Origin: a bacterium
Lineage (GTDB): Bacteria > Eremiobacterota > Eremiobacteria > Baltobacterales > Baltobacteraceae
Direction: 5' to 3'
Length of the DNA stretch: 22,092 bases
Assembly: GCA_021784715.1 (NCBI GenBank)
Contig: JAJYHP010000139.1
Coordinates: 1 to 22,092, forward strand
Part shown: positions 7,654-14,788 of the stretch, in pieces
How positions within the stretch are numbered: position 1 is the first letter of the stretch
How the letters are laid out: every line of letters begins with the position of its first letter
The notes under the pieces: generated by a model
The model's input: the letters and a program-made list of their open reading frames with translations, nothing else
Database searches by the model: none
Told to the model about the DNA's origin: nothing
Position numbers and translations under genes: made by a program

Positions 7654-8502
7654 CTACGCGGTGCTTCGCCCTGCGGCTGCGGCTTTCCGCGCTGAGGCGC
7701 GCGCGTAGAGCGCCGAACGTTCGCCCGCGCCGGAGGCCGCGAGGCGCCGCGCGATCGCCGAGACGCGCTCGCCGGCGGCGAGCGCGGCATCGATTGCGGC
7801 GTCGAGCTCGGTGCCGCTCGGAGCGACGGGTTCCTGCAGGGGAGCCGCCTCGAGTGCGAACGCGATCTCGCCGCGCGGGGGATCCGAGAGCGCAGCGGCG
7901 ACCTCCGCCGGGCTCCCCAGGATCTGCTGTTCGAAACGCTTGGTGTACTCGCGAAGCACGAAGAGCCGAGCGGTCGGAGCGACGCTTTCGAGATCGCGCA
8001 GCGTTGCGAGAATGCGCTTCGGGCTCTCGTACCAGATGGTGGTGCAACCACCGGCGAGCGCGCGTTGGAAGGCAAGGCGTCGCGCGCTCGAGCTGCGAGG
8101 AGCGAAGCCTTCGAACGTAAATCGCTGCAGGTCGAAGCCGGAGAGCAGGGCGACGCCGATTGCGGCACTCGGCCCCGGAAGCGCCTCGACCTCGATTCCG
8201 AGCGCGCGGGCTGCGGCGACGAGCTCGCTTCCGGGGTCGGAGATCCCGGGCGTTCCGGCATCGCTCACCACCACGACGCGCTGCGTGCGCGCGCGTTCGA
8301 GGATGCCCGAGGTGATCGCGGCGGCATTTTGTTCGCGATAGCTGGCGAGTTCGCGCCCGGGCAGATCGAGCGCGCTCAGCAGCCTCCGCGCCACGCGGGT
8401 ATCTTCGGCGACGATAAGGTCGGCCTCACGCAAAGCGTCGAGGGAGCGCAGCGTGATATCGCGCAGGTTCCCCAGCGGCGTCGCTACGAAGATCAGCGGC
8501 AT
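7654..8502 (-). CDS. rsmI: 16S rRNA (cytidine-1402 2'-O) methyltransferase RsmI
   Basis: RsmI methylates the ribose of C1402 in the ribosomal P site using SAM. The 282-residue product begins MPLIFVATPLGNLRDITLR, the family N-terminus, which fixes the ATG at 8502. Other tetrapyrrole-methylase-fold motifs are AEDTR (32-36), SDAGTPGISDPG (80-91), LPGPSA (108-113), the FEGF segment and the YESPKR motif. It heads the rsmI-metG-GGDEF-tatD run. Its start codon shares the tetranucleotide CATG (8500-8503) with the ATG of the glutaredoxin-like gene on the other strand, so its promoter must lie inside that gene. Confidence 0.95.
   Translation of the reverse strand: MPLIFVATPLGNLRDITLRSLDALREADLIVAEDTRVARRLLSALDLPGRELASYREQNAAAITSGILERARTQRVVVVSDAGTPGISDPGSELVAAARALGIEVEALPGPSAAIGVALLSGFDLQRFTFEGFAPRSSSARRLAFQRALAGGCTTIWYESPKRILATLRDLESVAPTARLFVLREYTKRFEQQILGSPAEVAAALSDPPRGEIAFALEAAPLQEPVAPSGTELDAAIDAALAAGERVSAIARRLAASGAGERSALYARASARKAAAAGRSTA
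8441..8446 (+). promoter_or_regulatory. Possible ribosome binding site for an upstream GTG start of the glutaredoxin-like gene
   Basis: AGGGAG at 8441-8446 is followed after 6 nt by an in-frame GTG at 8453. If used, it lengthens the glutaredoxin-like protein from 86 to 102 residues and makes its head-to-head overlap with rsmI about 50 bp. The ATG at 8501 lacks an equally good site. The extra 16 residues are not family-like, so the choice is open. Confidence 0.3.
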
Positions 8503-8761
8503 GAGCGCAGCATTCGATATCGAGCGGATTCCTCCGGGCGCGCGCCTCGAACTCTATACCAAGCCGGGGTGCCCGTACTGCGCCCAAGCGATGGCGCATT
8601 ATCGCCGCGCGGGCACGCCGTTTACCGAGTACGACGCACAGAACGACCGTGCCGCCAAGGCGCGCATGCTCGAACTCGCGGGCGGCGATCCGACGGTGCC
8701 GTGCATCGTCGTCGACGGCAGCTATCGGCAATCGGGTTGGGGCAAGCCGCTACGCGGTTGA
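8501..8761 (+). CDS. Glutaredoxin-like thiol-disulfide protein (CPYC active site)
   Basis: This small thioredoxin-fold protein probably reduces disulfides or glutathionylated proteins. From ATG 8501 it has 86 residues. LELYTKPGCPYC (16-27) contains the dithiol active site Cys24-Pro-Tyr-Cys27, and TVP (65-67) supplies the cis-proline of glutaredoxins. After TVP the sequence continues CIVVDG and ends SGWGKPLRG rather than the classic glutaredoxin GGxDD helix. It may therefore belong to a divergent glutaredoxin-like subgroup rather than GrxC. It overlaps rsmI head to head: both ATGs share CATG at 8500-8503. A GTG at 8453 with AGGGAG upstream is an alternative start. A hairpin and an array of palindromic repeats follow the stop. 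Confidence 0.85.
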   Translation: MSAAFDIERIPPGARLELYTKPGCPYCAQAMAHYRRAGTPFTEYDAQNDRAAKARMLELAGGDPTVPCIVVDGSYRQSGWGKPLRG

Positions 8762-8772
8762 ACGGTGCACTA

Positions 8773-8790
8773 GCGTATCGGTCGATACGC
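8773..8790 (+). terminator. Short perfect hairpin just after the glutaredoxin-like gene
   Basis: GCGTATC, a 4-nt loop GGTC, then GATACGC form a perfect 7-bp stem starting 12 bp after the stop, followed by TTTG. The T run is too short for a strong intrinsic terminator. Because GTATC and GATAC are also the conserved arm of the adjacent repeats, it may instead be a remnant of two repeat arms placed head to head. Confidence 0.35.
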
Positions 8791-8792
8791 TT

Positions 8793-8852
8793 TGTCAGCC
8801 CGAGTAGCGCGTTTGTCAGCCCGAGTAGCCCACGAAGTGGGCGTATCAGGGC
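8793..8852 (+). repeat. REP-like element: half copy plus one full copy (plus orientation)
   Basis: A half copy TGTCAGCCCGAGTAG (8793-8807) is followed by a full copy (8814-8852). The full copy has foot TGTCA, outer arm GCCC, GAGTA, inner stem GCCCAC, loop GAA, GTGGGC, then GTATCA and outer arm GGGC. Both stems pair perfectly, although their sequences differ from the other copies in the window. The half-plus-full arrangement recurs at 14429-14564. Confidence 0.8.
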
Positions 8853-8867
8853 CGCACTCCGGACCCC

Positions 8868-9051
8868 GCCTCGATACGGCGCTTGCAGCGCCTACTCGGC
8901 GTGACAACTGCGCCGCCTCGATACGGCGCCTGCAGCGCCTACTCGGCGTGACAACTGCGTCGCCTCGATAGGGCGCTTTCAGCGCCTACTCGGCGTGACA
9001 ACTGCGTCGCCTCGATACGGCGCTTGCAGCGCCTACTCGGCGTGACAACTG
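8868..9051 (-). repeat. Four tandem REP-like elements with a 47-bp period (minus orientation)
   Basis: Four copies start at 8868, 8915, 8962 and 9009, exactly 47 bp apart. Read on the plus strand each runs GCCTCGATA, inner stem GGCGCT, a 3-nt loop (TGC, or TTC in copy 3), AGCGCC, TACTCGGC, GTGACAACTG, then a 4-nt joint. Copy 2 has one stem mismatch (GGCGCC against AGCGCC) and copy 3 has one C-to-G change in the GATAC segment. On the minus strand the order matches the plus-oriented copies elsewhere. A further fragment (CTCGGCGTGA) follows at 9052-9061. The array fills the gap between two convergent genes and may also block read-through. Confidence 0.92.
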
Positions 9052-9073
9052 CTCGGCGTGAGAAATGCGCGCG

Positions 9074-10309
9074 CTACGACGGCGTGCGCAATATCTCCCA
9101 GACCTGCGCGAATTTCGGCGGGCGTCCGTAGAGCATCATGCCGACGCGATAGAGCTTCCCGGCGAACCACGCGATGCCCCAGAGCGCGAGTAGGTTCAAG
9201 GCGATCGACGTGCCGATCTGCCAGATCGGTACGTGCGTTACCGCCATGCGCGCGAACATCACGAACGGCGAGACCAGCGGCACGAAACTTGCGACGATGA
9301 CGGCGGGAATCGAGGGCGCGTTGATTGCGAGGAAGGCGATGAAATATCCGGCGAAGGTCGGAATGAGCAACGGTCCCGAGATGCTACCGAGGTCCTCGGT
9401 GCGATTGATCAGCGAAGCGACGCCGGCGAAAACCGTCGAGATCTGCAGAAAGCCGAGAATGAAGAACACGATAAAGGCGGCGATCACTTCGGGGGAGAGC
9501 GTATTGCCGAGCAGTCCCCCGAGCGAGAACGGGCTCGCCGCGGCGGAACTCGCCGCAGGGCCACCGCCGTTCGACCCGAGCGCTATGCCGAGGGCGACCC
9601 AGATGACGAGTTGCAAAACGCTCAGCGTCGCGCCGACGAGAATCTTTGCAATCAGCAGCACCATCGGGTCGACGGTCGCAATCAATAATTCGGCGATGCG
9701 GCTCGTTTTCTCTTCGGCGACCGCCGACATGACGAACTGGCTGTTTACGACGATCAGTATGTAGAGAAACACCACGAGCGTCATCGCGAGCCCTTGTGCC
9801 GCTTCCGCCTGATGCACCGAGTGGAATTTCGTGCTCAACGATCGCACATCGATCCGCGCGTCGAGCGCTGCGGCGATCTGTGCGTTCGTGAGGTGTGTGG
9901 CGTGCTGCACCTGCAGCGGAAGGAGCGCGGTGCGTACGCGCCCGGTCGGCACGCTGGTTGGGTTCTTCGCGAAGATCGTGATGCGAAGTCCCGTTTTTAC
10001 ATCTTGAATCGAGACGGCATTATCGGCGTGGAAGCGCTTTAAGAGCGCCGCGTCGATTTTTGTCGATGCCGGGACGACGCCGCGAACCGTGAGCGTTTTT
10101 GCGAGCAACGGACGCGCTTGTGCCGCGATGGGAGCATCGGCGACGATAAGAATCTTCGTTCCCTGGCTGACGATCGATGGCGCGAGCATCGTCGGGAGTT
10201 TCAGCATCGCGACGATGGCGAGCGTTCCGAGCAGTAAACCGATAATGAACGGGCGCGATTTGATCCGGCGCATGAGGTCGCCGGAATAGACCGTGATGAA
10301 ATCGTTCAT
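9074..10309 (-). CDS. ABC-2 type transporter permease (NatB/YhaP-like)
   Basis: This 411-residue inner-membrane permease is the partner of the ABC ATPase encoded just upstream. It has an N-terminal membrane segment (about 22-45), an external domain of about 130 residues, then a block of about five or six membrane helices from residue 173 onward. The sequence AVAEEKTSRIAELLIATVDP (196-215) is the hallmark of the NatB/YhaP group (EEK..R..E.L), at the cytoplasmic end of the second helix. PFVMFARM further on is also typical. The relatives include Na+ exporters and drug or lantibiotic exporters, so the substrate cannot be named. The ATG overlaps the ATPase stop as ATGA (10306-10309), so the two are almost certainly made together. 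Confidence 0.92.
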   Translation of the reverse strand: MNDFITVYSGDLMRRIKSRPFIIGLLLGTLAIVAMLKLPTMLAPSIVSQGTKILIVADAPIAAQARPLLAKTLTVRGVVPASTKIDAALLKRFHADNAVSIQDVKTGLRITIFAKNPTSVPTGRVRTALLPLQVQHATHLTNAQIAAALDARIDVRSLSTKFHSVHQAEAAQGLAMTLVVFLYILIVVNSQFVMSAVAEEKTSRIAELLIATVDPMVLLIAKILVGATLSVLQLVIWVALGIALGSNGGGPAASSAAASPFSLGGLLGNTLSPEVIAAFIVFFILGFLQISTVFAGVASLINRTEDLGSISGPLLIPTFAGYFIAFLAINAPSIPAVIVASFVPLVSPFVMFARMAVTHVPIWQIGTSIALNLLALWGIAWFAGKLYRVGMMLYGRPPKFAQVWEILRTPS

Positions 10310-11202
10310 GCCGCAACTCCGATCGCGCGAAGATAGATATCGTGTAGCGAAGGCTCGACCACCTCGAACCGAACGATGGAATCCGCGCCGACGAAGGTGC
10401 GAAGCATCGCGGCGAAATCGCTGTTCGCGGGCACGTTGAGATCGAGGGCTCCGTTCTCGCTTCCGGCGACCGTCGCTCCGAGGCCGACGGCGGCATCGCG
10501 CAGCGCTTTACTATCGGGAGCGACGCGGACCAGGCGAGTCGGCCATGCGGCGCGCAATTCCGCGAGCGTCCCGGTCGCGCGCGTCTCGCCCTTGTTGATC
10601 ACGCAATATGCGGTGCAAAGTTGTTCGAGTTGCCACATCTGGTGGCTGGAGAGCACGAGCGTCGCGCCCTTCGCTTTTAGCTCGAGTAAGACGGCGAGCA
10701 AGATATCGGCGTTGACCGGATCGAGCCCGGAGAACGGTTCGTCGAGAATTAAAAGCTCGGGTTCGTGCAGGGCCGCGCAGGCGATCTGCACTTTTTGCTG
10801 GTTGCCCTTCGAAAGTTCGGCGGCGGGGCGCAGCGCGTAGGTGCCGATCTCGAGCCGCTCGATCCACGCATCGGCGCGCTTCGCCGCCTCGGGTTCGTGC
10901 AGGCCGTGCAGCCGACCGAAATAGATGATTTGCTCGCGTACCGCCATCTTGCCGTAGAGCCCGCGCTCTTCGGGAAGGTAGCCGAAGCGGCGACGCATCG
11001 CTCGATCGATCGCTTTTCCGTTCCAGGTTACCCGCCCGGCATCGGGATTGAGAATGTTGAGGATGGTGCGCATGGTCGTCGTCTTTCCCGATCCGTTCGG
11101 GCCGAGAAGGCCGAACACCGAACCGGCGCCGATCGAGAACGAGACGTCCCGTAGCGCTTGAACGCTACCGAAACTTTTTTGAATATGCTCGACGGATAAC
11201 AC
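10306..11202 (-). CDS. ABC transporter ATP-binding protein (NatA-like)
   Basis: This cytoplasmic ATPase drives the adjacent ABC-2 permease. From the GTG at 11202 it has 298 residues: Walker A GPNGSGKT (34-41), Q-loop region YLPEERGLY (75-83), signature LSKGNQQ (130-136, Gly133 present), Walker B LLILDEP (150-156) and switch His187 in SSHQ. The last 90 residues match the C-terminal extension usual in the NatA/YhaQ group. The GTG is preceded by AGGGAG at 5 nt spacing and the protein then begins in register with family members. The longer open frame to 11577 is antisense-like Arg/Ser-rich sequence inside the permease upstream and is rejected. It follows the NCS1 permease after a 34-bp gap. Substrate unknown. 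Confidence 0.94.
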   Translation of the reverse strand: MLSVEHIQKSFGSVQALRDVSFSIGAGSVFGLLGPNGSGKTTTMRTILNILNPDAGRVTWNGKAIDRAMRRRFGYLPEERGLYGKMAVREQIIYFGRLHGLHEPEAAKRADAWIERLEIGTYALRPAAELSKGNQQKVQIACAALHEPELLILDEPFSGLDPVNADILLAVLLELKAKGATLVLSSHQMWQLEQLCTAYCVINKGETRATGTLAELRAAWPTRLVRVAPDSKALRDAAVGLGATVAGSENGALDLNVPANSDFAAMLRTFVGADSIVRFEVVEPSLHDIYLRAIGVAA

Positions 11203-11207
11203 AAAAT

Positions 11208-11213
11208 CTCCCT
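11208..11213 (-). promoter_or_regulatory. Ribosome binding site fixing the GTG start of the ABC ATPase
   Basis: On the minus strand AGGGAG is followed by ATTTT and then GTG at 11202. This is among the clearest Shine-Dalgarno sites in the window and argues for GTG initiation rather than any of the upstream starts that would lengthen the protein by up to 125 residues. Confidence 0.75.
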
Positions 11214-11236
11214 TGCAGCGAGGATCTCCGGGCTCT

Positions 11237-12601
11237 CTACCCGGGGGTGCGCGAAAAGTTTCGTTGCAGCACGAAGATCGCCGCCGCGGCGACCACGAAG
11301 CCGACCTCGTACGAGAGGTCGCCAAGGGCCGGAACGGCGCGCGGCACCGGGCCGACATACCACGCCTGATTCCAGAATGGGAGCGATGCGAGCACGCCGA
11401 GCATCCAGGCGAGGGTTCCGGCTCGGAATCCCGTCGCCCGTTGCGGATCGTCGCGTTCGCGCGCGAAGAGCACGACCGCCGCCCACGGGGCGGTCCAGTA
11501 CGAGAGCAGTAACAGAAAGTTCGAGTAGCCCTCGGCGGCGACGCGCGGATCGCTCCCGAAGAAGGCGATCGCCGCACCGATTCCTCCGACCACCAGTGCG
11601 GCGGCGACGCGCGGCACGGCGATGCGCGTCGCGACGAGAGCGGCGAGCGCGCCGGAGTAGAGATTCATGCTGTTCGCCGTGAGCGTGCCAAGCACGATCG
11701 TGGCGAGCGCGATCGTGGCGATAAGCCCGTGTCCGAGAAGCGCGGCGATGGCGTCGGTCGGCGATTGCGCCGCACTAGCGCGCTGCCCGAGCGCGCTCGC
11801 CGCGAGCGCGCCGAGCAGTTCGATCGCAATGCAGGGCAACGCGCTGCCGAGGAAGCTATACCAAAACAGCGCGCGCGGCGAGGTTTCGCGCGGCAGATAG
11901 CGCGCGTAGTCGGCGGCACAGGGGAGCCACCCGGTTGCGTACGAGAACGAGAGCGCAACCGCGAACGAGAAGCCTGCGATCGCACCGCCGATGGCGAGCG
12001 GGGCGTCGGCGTGGAACGCGTTGCCGGCGGGGTGTCGGGCGATCGTCGCGACTGCAATCGCGACGAACCCCGCGGTCAGCAAGGCGACCGCGGCGCGTTG
12101 GAAAGCGTGGATGAGATTGTGCCCGTACATCGCCAACGCGACCTGTGCGAGTACGAGGATTGCGAGGTTCGTGGTGAACGGCCAATGCGTTAACGTCGCG
12201 AGCGCGTAGGCGCCGAAGACGCTGTTGACCGCGAACCAACCGACTCCGGCGAGAAACGCGAGCGCCGCGGGAGCGCGATTGCCGCTGCGGCCGAACGCGC
12301 GCTGCGAGGCGACCATCTGCGGCACGCCGTCGCGCGGCGCGCGTATGCTCAGGCGGCCGAGGAGGGCGTACCCGGCGAGATTGCCGACGATGATGCCGAT
12401 CGTCGCCGAACGCAGATCCGTGCCGTAGAGCGCGACGATGTAGAGGCCGACCATCCACGTGGCGATTTCGGCGTTCGCGGAGTACCACAGCGCGAAGAGA
12501 TCGCGCGCGCGTCCGTGTCGCTCGCGATCGGGAATCGTCTGCGTTCCCAGCGGTTCGAGGGCGACGATGCGTTCGCCGTATTCCGGCGACGCGTCGTTCA
12601 T
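11237..12601 (-). CDS. NCS1-family (purine-cytosine permease-like) transporter
   Basis: This 454-residue membrane protein has about twelve hydrophobic segments. The N-terminal LEPLGTQTIPDRERHG (15-30) followed by DLFALWYSANAEIATW fits the NCS1 entry motif (family form roughly GxxxIPxxER, then xLFxxWxxxN). The segment WLPCAADYARYLP matches the conserved mid-protein region of cytosine/purine/allantoin permeases. Relatives are proton or sodium symporters for nucleobases, allantoin, hydantoins or vitamins; the substrate cannot be chosen from sequence alone. The ATG overlaps the Xaa-Pro aminopeptidase stop by 4 bp (12598-12601), and the ABC ATPase follows 34 bp downstream. Confidence 0.87.
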   Translation of the reverse strand: MNDASPEYGERIVALEPLGTQTIPDRERHGRARDLFALWYSANAEIATWMVGLYIVALYGTDLRSATIGIIVGNLAGYALLGRLSIRAPRDGVPQMVASQRAFGRSGNRAPAALAFLAGVGWFAVNSVFGAYALATLTHWPFTTNLAILVLAQVALAMYGHNLIHAFQRAAVALLTAGFVAIAVATIARHPAGNAFHADAPLAIGGAIAGFSFAVALSFSYATGWLPCAADYARYLPRETSPRALFWYSFLGSALPCIAIELLGALAASALGQRASAAQSPTDAIAALLGHGLIATIALATIVLGTLTANSMNLYSGALAALVATRIAVPRVAAALVVGGIGAAIAFFGSDPRVAAEGYSNFLLLLSYWTAPWAAVVLFARERDDPQRATGFRAGTLAWMLGVLASLPFWNQAWYVGPVPRAVPALGDLSYEVGFVVAAAAIFVLQRNFSRTPG

Positions 12602-13971
12602 GCGTGCAGCGAGGCGATCCAGCGTTCGACGTCGTCGATGCGCGATGGCAGAATCTCCGAGAGATTCTCGCCGCCGCTCGCGGTGACGACGACGTCATCT
12701 TCGATACGCACGCCGATGCCGCGATACTCTTCGGGAACCGTCGCGTCGTCGGGTTGGAAATAGAGCCCGGGCTCGACCGTGAGCACCATCCCCTCGCGTA
12801 ACGTCCCGTACCGGTAGGTCTCCATGCGCGCGCGCGCGCAATCGTGGACGTCGATGCCGAGCATGTGGCTGACGCCGTGCAACGAGTAGCGGCGGTAGAG
12901 CTGGCGCTCCGGGTCGAGCGCTTCTTCGAGCGAGCACGTCAGGATTCCGAGATCGATCAACCCTTCGGCAAGTACGCGCATCGCGCGCCGGTGCGGTTCG
13001 CGAAACTCGTTTCCGGGGACGACCGCGGCCATCGCGGCGCGTTGCGCCTCCCACACGAGTTCGTAGACGACGCGTTGCTGGCGGTTGAAACGTCCGCCGA
13101 TCGGCAGCGTGCGCGTCACGTCGGCGGTATACAACGAATCGCATTCGACACCGGCATCGAGCAAGAGCAACGCTCCCGATTCGAGCAATCCGGTGTTGCG
13201 ATTCCAATGGAGGGTACAGGCGTGGTGCCCGGCCGCGGCGATGGTGAGATAGCCGACGTCGTTCGCTTCAATGCGAGCGCGCGCCCAGAACGCCGCTTCG
13301 ATGGCGCGCTCGCCGCGCCCGGCGCGCATGACGCGAATCGCATCTTCGAAGCCGCGCTTGGTGATCTCGACGGCTTTGCGCAACTCGGCGATTTCGTAAT
13401 CGTCTTTGATGAGGCGCATCTCGCCGAGCGTCTCCGCGAGTTCGTTATCTTCGCCGAGAACGCGCACGCGCGTGCCCGAAGCGCGAATATCGCGCAGGTA
13501 GTCGGCCTTTTCCGAGAGATCGGCGACGGAGTCGACGGCGTAATACGCTTGGCTTTCGTCGAGCCCGCGATGGCGGCCAACCCAAAGTTCGCCGCGAACG
13601 CGATCGGTAAAGAACGCCGCGGTTCCGCGATTGTGCGCCGCGGTAAAGAGCCGGGTGCGGTGGCAGGCGCCGTCGGGCTCGAGGACGAGGAGCTCGTCGG
13701 GTTCGCCGCCGCCCATCAGGTATGCGAAATCGCTATCGGGACGGAAGCGGAAATTCGTATCGTTCGCGCGCACGTGTTCGGTGCCGGCGGGCAGGACGAG
13801 ATACTCGCCTGGAAACCGCTGGGAGAGCTCGCTCCGCCGCGCCTGGAAGCGGGCGATCTCGGGGTGCGCCTTGCGGACGGGGGCCTGGTGGAGCCAACCC
13901 GAGGACATAAAGTCGATCAGGGCCTGCGGGTTGTCGGGGTCGTGGCTCGCACGTTCTTGTAGCTCGCTCAT
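12598..13971 (-). CDS. pepP: Xaa-Pro aminopeptidase (peptidase family M24B)
   Basis: This enzyme removes an N-terminal residue from peptides with proline in second position, using two divalent metals (often Mn). The N-terminal aminopeptidase-P domain covers about residues 35-170 (for example FRFRPDSDFAYLMG, 74-87). The pita-bread catalytic domain begins near RLIKDDYEIAELRKA. The five metal ligands are in place: Asp272 (LLLLDAG), Asp284 (TADVTR), His369 (HGVSHMLG), Glu400 (TVEPGLYF) and Glu424 (VRIEDD). Length (457) is close to E. coli PepP. There is no signal peptide, so it is cytoplasmic. It is the first gene of a run with the NCS1 permease and the ABC exporter, and is divergent from the DUF202 gene with a 57-bp gap. 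Confidence 0.95.
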   Translation of the reverse strand: MSELQERASHDPDNPQALIDFMSSGWLHQAPVRKAHPEIARFQARRSELSQRFPGEYLVLPAGTEHVRANDTNFRFRPDSDFAYLMGGGEPDELLVLEPDGACHRTRLFTAAHNRGTAAFFTDRVRGELWVGRHRGLDESQAYYAVDSVADLSEKADYLRDIRASGTRVRVLGEDNELAETLGEMRLIKDDYEIAELRKAVEITKRGFEDAIRVMRAGRGERAIEAAFWARARIEANDVGYLTIAAAGHHACTLHWNRNTGLLESGALLLLDAGVECDSLYTADVTRTLPIGGRFNRQQRVVYELVWEAQRAAMAAVVPGNEFREPHRRAMRVLAEGLIDLGILTCSLEEALDPERQLYRRYSLHGVSHMLGIDVHDCARARMETYRYGTLREGMVLTVEPGLYFQPDDATVPEEYRGIGVRIEDDVVVTASGGENLSEILPSRIDDVERWIASLHA

Positions 13972-14028
13972 GGGGTTTTCTTCGCGTCGGCCCTAGGAAC
14001 GTCCGCCCGCTTCGGGTAACCGCGCCAC

Positions 14029-14406
14029 ATGTTTCAAGCCTCCGACGTCAAGCCGAACGACGTCCTCGCGAACGAGCGCACCTTTCTTTCCTACGTGCGA
14101 ACCTCGCTCTCGTTTATCGCTTTCGGTTTCGTGATCGCGCGCTTTTCGCTGGTTTTGCGGGAATTTTCCGGCGTGCTCCACCTGAAAAGCACGGTGAACG
14201 AGGGCATGGCCTCGTGGTTCGGTGTCGTTATGGCGCTCGTCGGCGTGCTTTTCGGCATCGCTGGCGCTCTGCGCTACGCGCTCACCGACCGAGCCCTGCG
14301 CCGCGGCGAGACGCTCGCGTTGCCGGTTACCTGGGCGGTGATCGGGACGGCGATGCTCGTCGGGATCGGCGCGATCGTCGCCACGCAATTGTTCGCCCTG
14401 CGCTAG
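14029..14406 (+). CDS. DUF202 / YidH-like small inner-membrane protein
   Basis: This 125-residue protein has the family N-terminal motif LANERTFLSYVRTSLSFIAFGF (13-34 overall, split by the start of the first helix) and three predicted membrane helices (about 27-44, 61-83, 98-122). DUF202 proteins such as E. coli YidH have no established function. The ATG at 14029 puts the motif at its usual distance from the N-terminus. The gene stands alone, divergent from pepP and convergent with nadC. The REP-like repeat cluster begins about 20 bp after its stop. Confidence 0.88.
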   Translation: MFQASDVKPNDVLANERTFLSYVRTSLSFIAFGFVIARFSLVLREFSGVLHLKSTVNEGMASWFGVVMALVGVLFGIAGALRYALTDRALRRGETLALPVTWAVIGTAMLVGIGAIVATQLFALR

Positions 14407-14428
14407 CGCTCGCTGCGGCGCACATAGG

Positions 14429-14564
14429 TGTCACGCCGAGTAGGGCTTGTGTCACGCCGAGTAGGCGGCGAAGCCGCCGTATCGAGGCGCCGCTTTTGTC
14501 GCGCCGAGTAGGGCTTGTGTCACGCCGAGTAGGCGGCGAAGCCGCCGTATCGAGGCGTGCTCGT
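14429..14564 (+). repeat. 68-bp direct duplication, each unit a half plus a full REP-like element
   Basis: Two units, 14429-14496 and 14497-14564, are nearly identical over about 60 bp and then differ at the end. Each has a half copy (TGTCACGCCGAGTAG, with one A-to-G change in unit 2), GGCTTG, then a full copy (14450-14489 and 14518-14557). The full copy has inner stem GGCGGC, loop GAA, GCCGCC, then GTATCGA and outer arm GGCG pairing with CGCC. The half-then-full arrangement matches 8793-8852. Confidence 0.9.
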
Positions 14565-14720
14565 GCGCGTACGCTCCCGTGCGACTGCGGCGCACCGCTC
14601 CGAGCTAGACGCTCGCGGCTCGGACAAGCAATGTCAGGGTCCTCGCCGCTCGCTTAAGCGCCCGTCGGGTGCGCCGACATCGCGCGGTCGCTCATCGGTC
14701 GCATGCGAGCAGCACAACGT
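14565..14720. other. Non-coding stretch inside the repeat cluster with no recognised feature
   Basis: I see no convincing gene, RNA gene or further repeat copy in these 156 bp. A short palindrome TCGCATGCGA occurs near 14697-14706. Short open frames here read through the repeats and are low-complexity Arg/Ser-rich products. Confidence 0.5.
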
Positions 14721-14760
14721 TGTCACGCCGAGTAGGCGCTGCAAGCGCCGTATCGAGGCG
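14721..14760 (+). repeat. REP-like element, full copy, plus orientation
   Basis: Foot TGTCA, outer arm CGCC, GAGTA, inner stem GGCGCT, loop GCA, AGCGCC, then GTATCGA and outer arm GGCG. The inner stem is the reverse-complement match of the tandem array at 8868-9051, which ties the two loci together. It forms an inverted pair with the copy at 14789-14827. Confidence 0.88.
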
Positions 14761-14788
14761 GCGCGTGTCGCACGCTCGGGCGAACGAT

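Noticed and set aside
8868..9051. CRISPR array (regular 47-bp period)
   Set aside because: The whole period is repeated and only a 4-nt joint differs, so there are no unique spacers, and no cas genes are present.
11203..11577. 125-residue N-terminal extension of the ABC ATPase
   Set aside because: It lies inside the NCS1 permease gene, and the GTG at 11202 has a strong ribosome binding site and fits the family start.
12844..13962. 372-codon plus-strand open frame
   Set aside because: It lies wholly antisense to pepP, whose metal ligands and fold motifs are intact; composition is that of a shadow frame.
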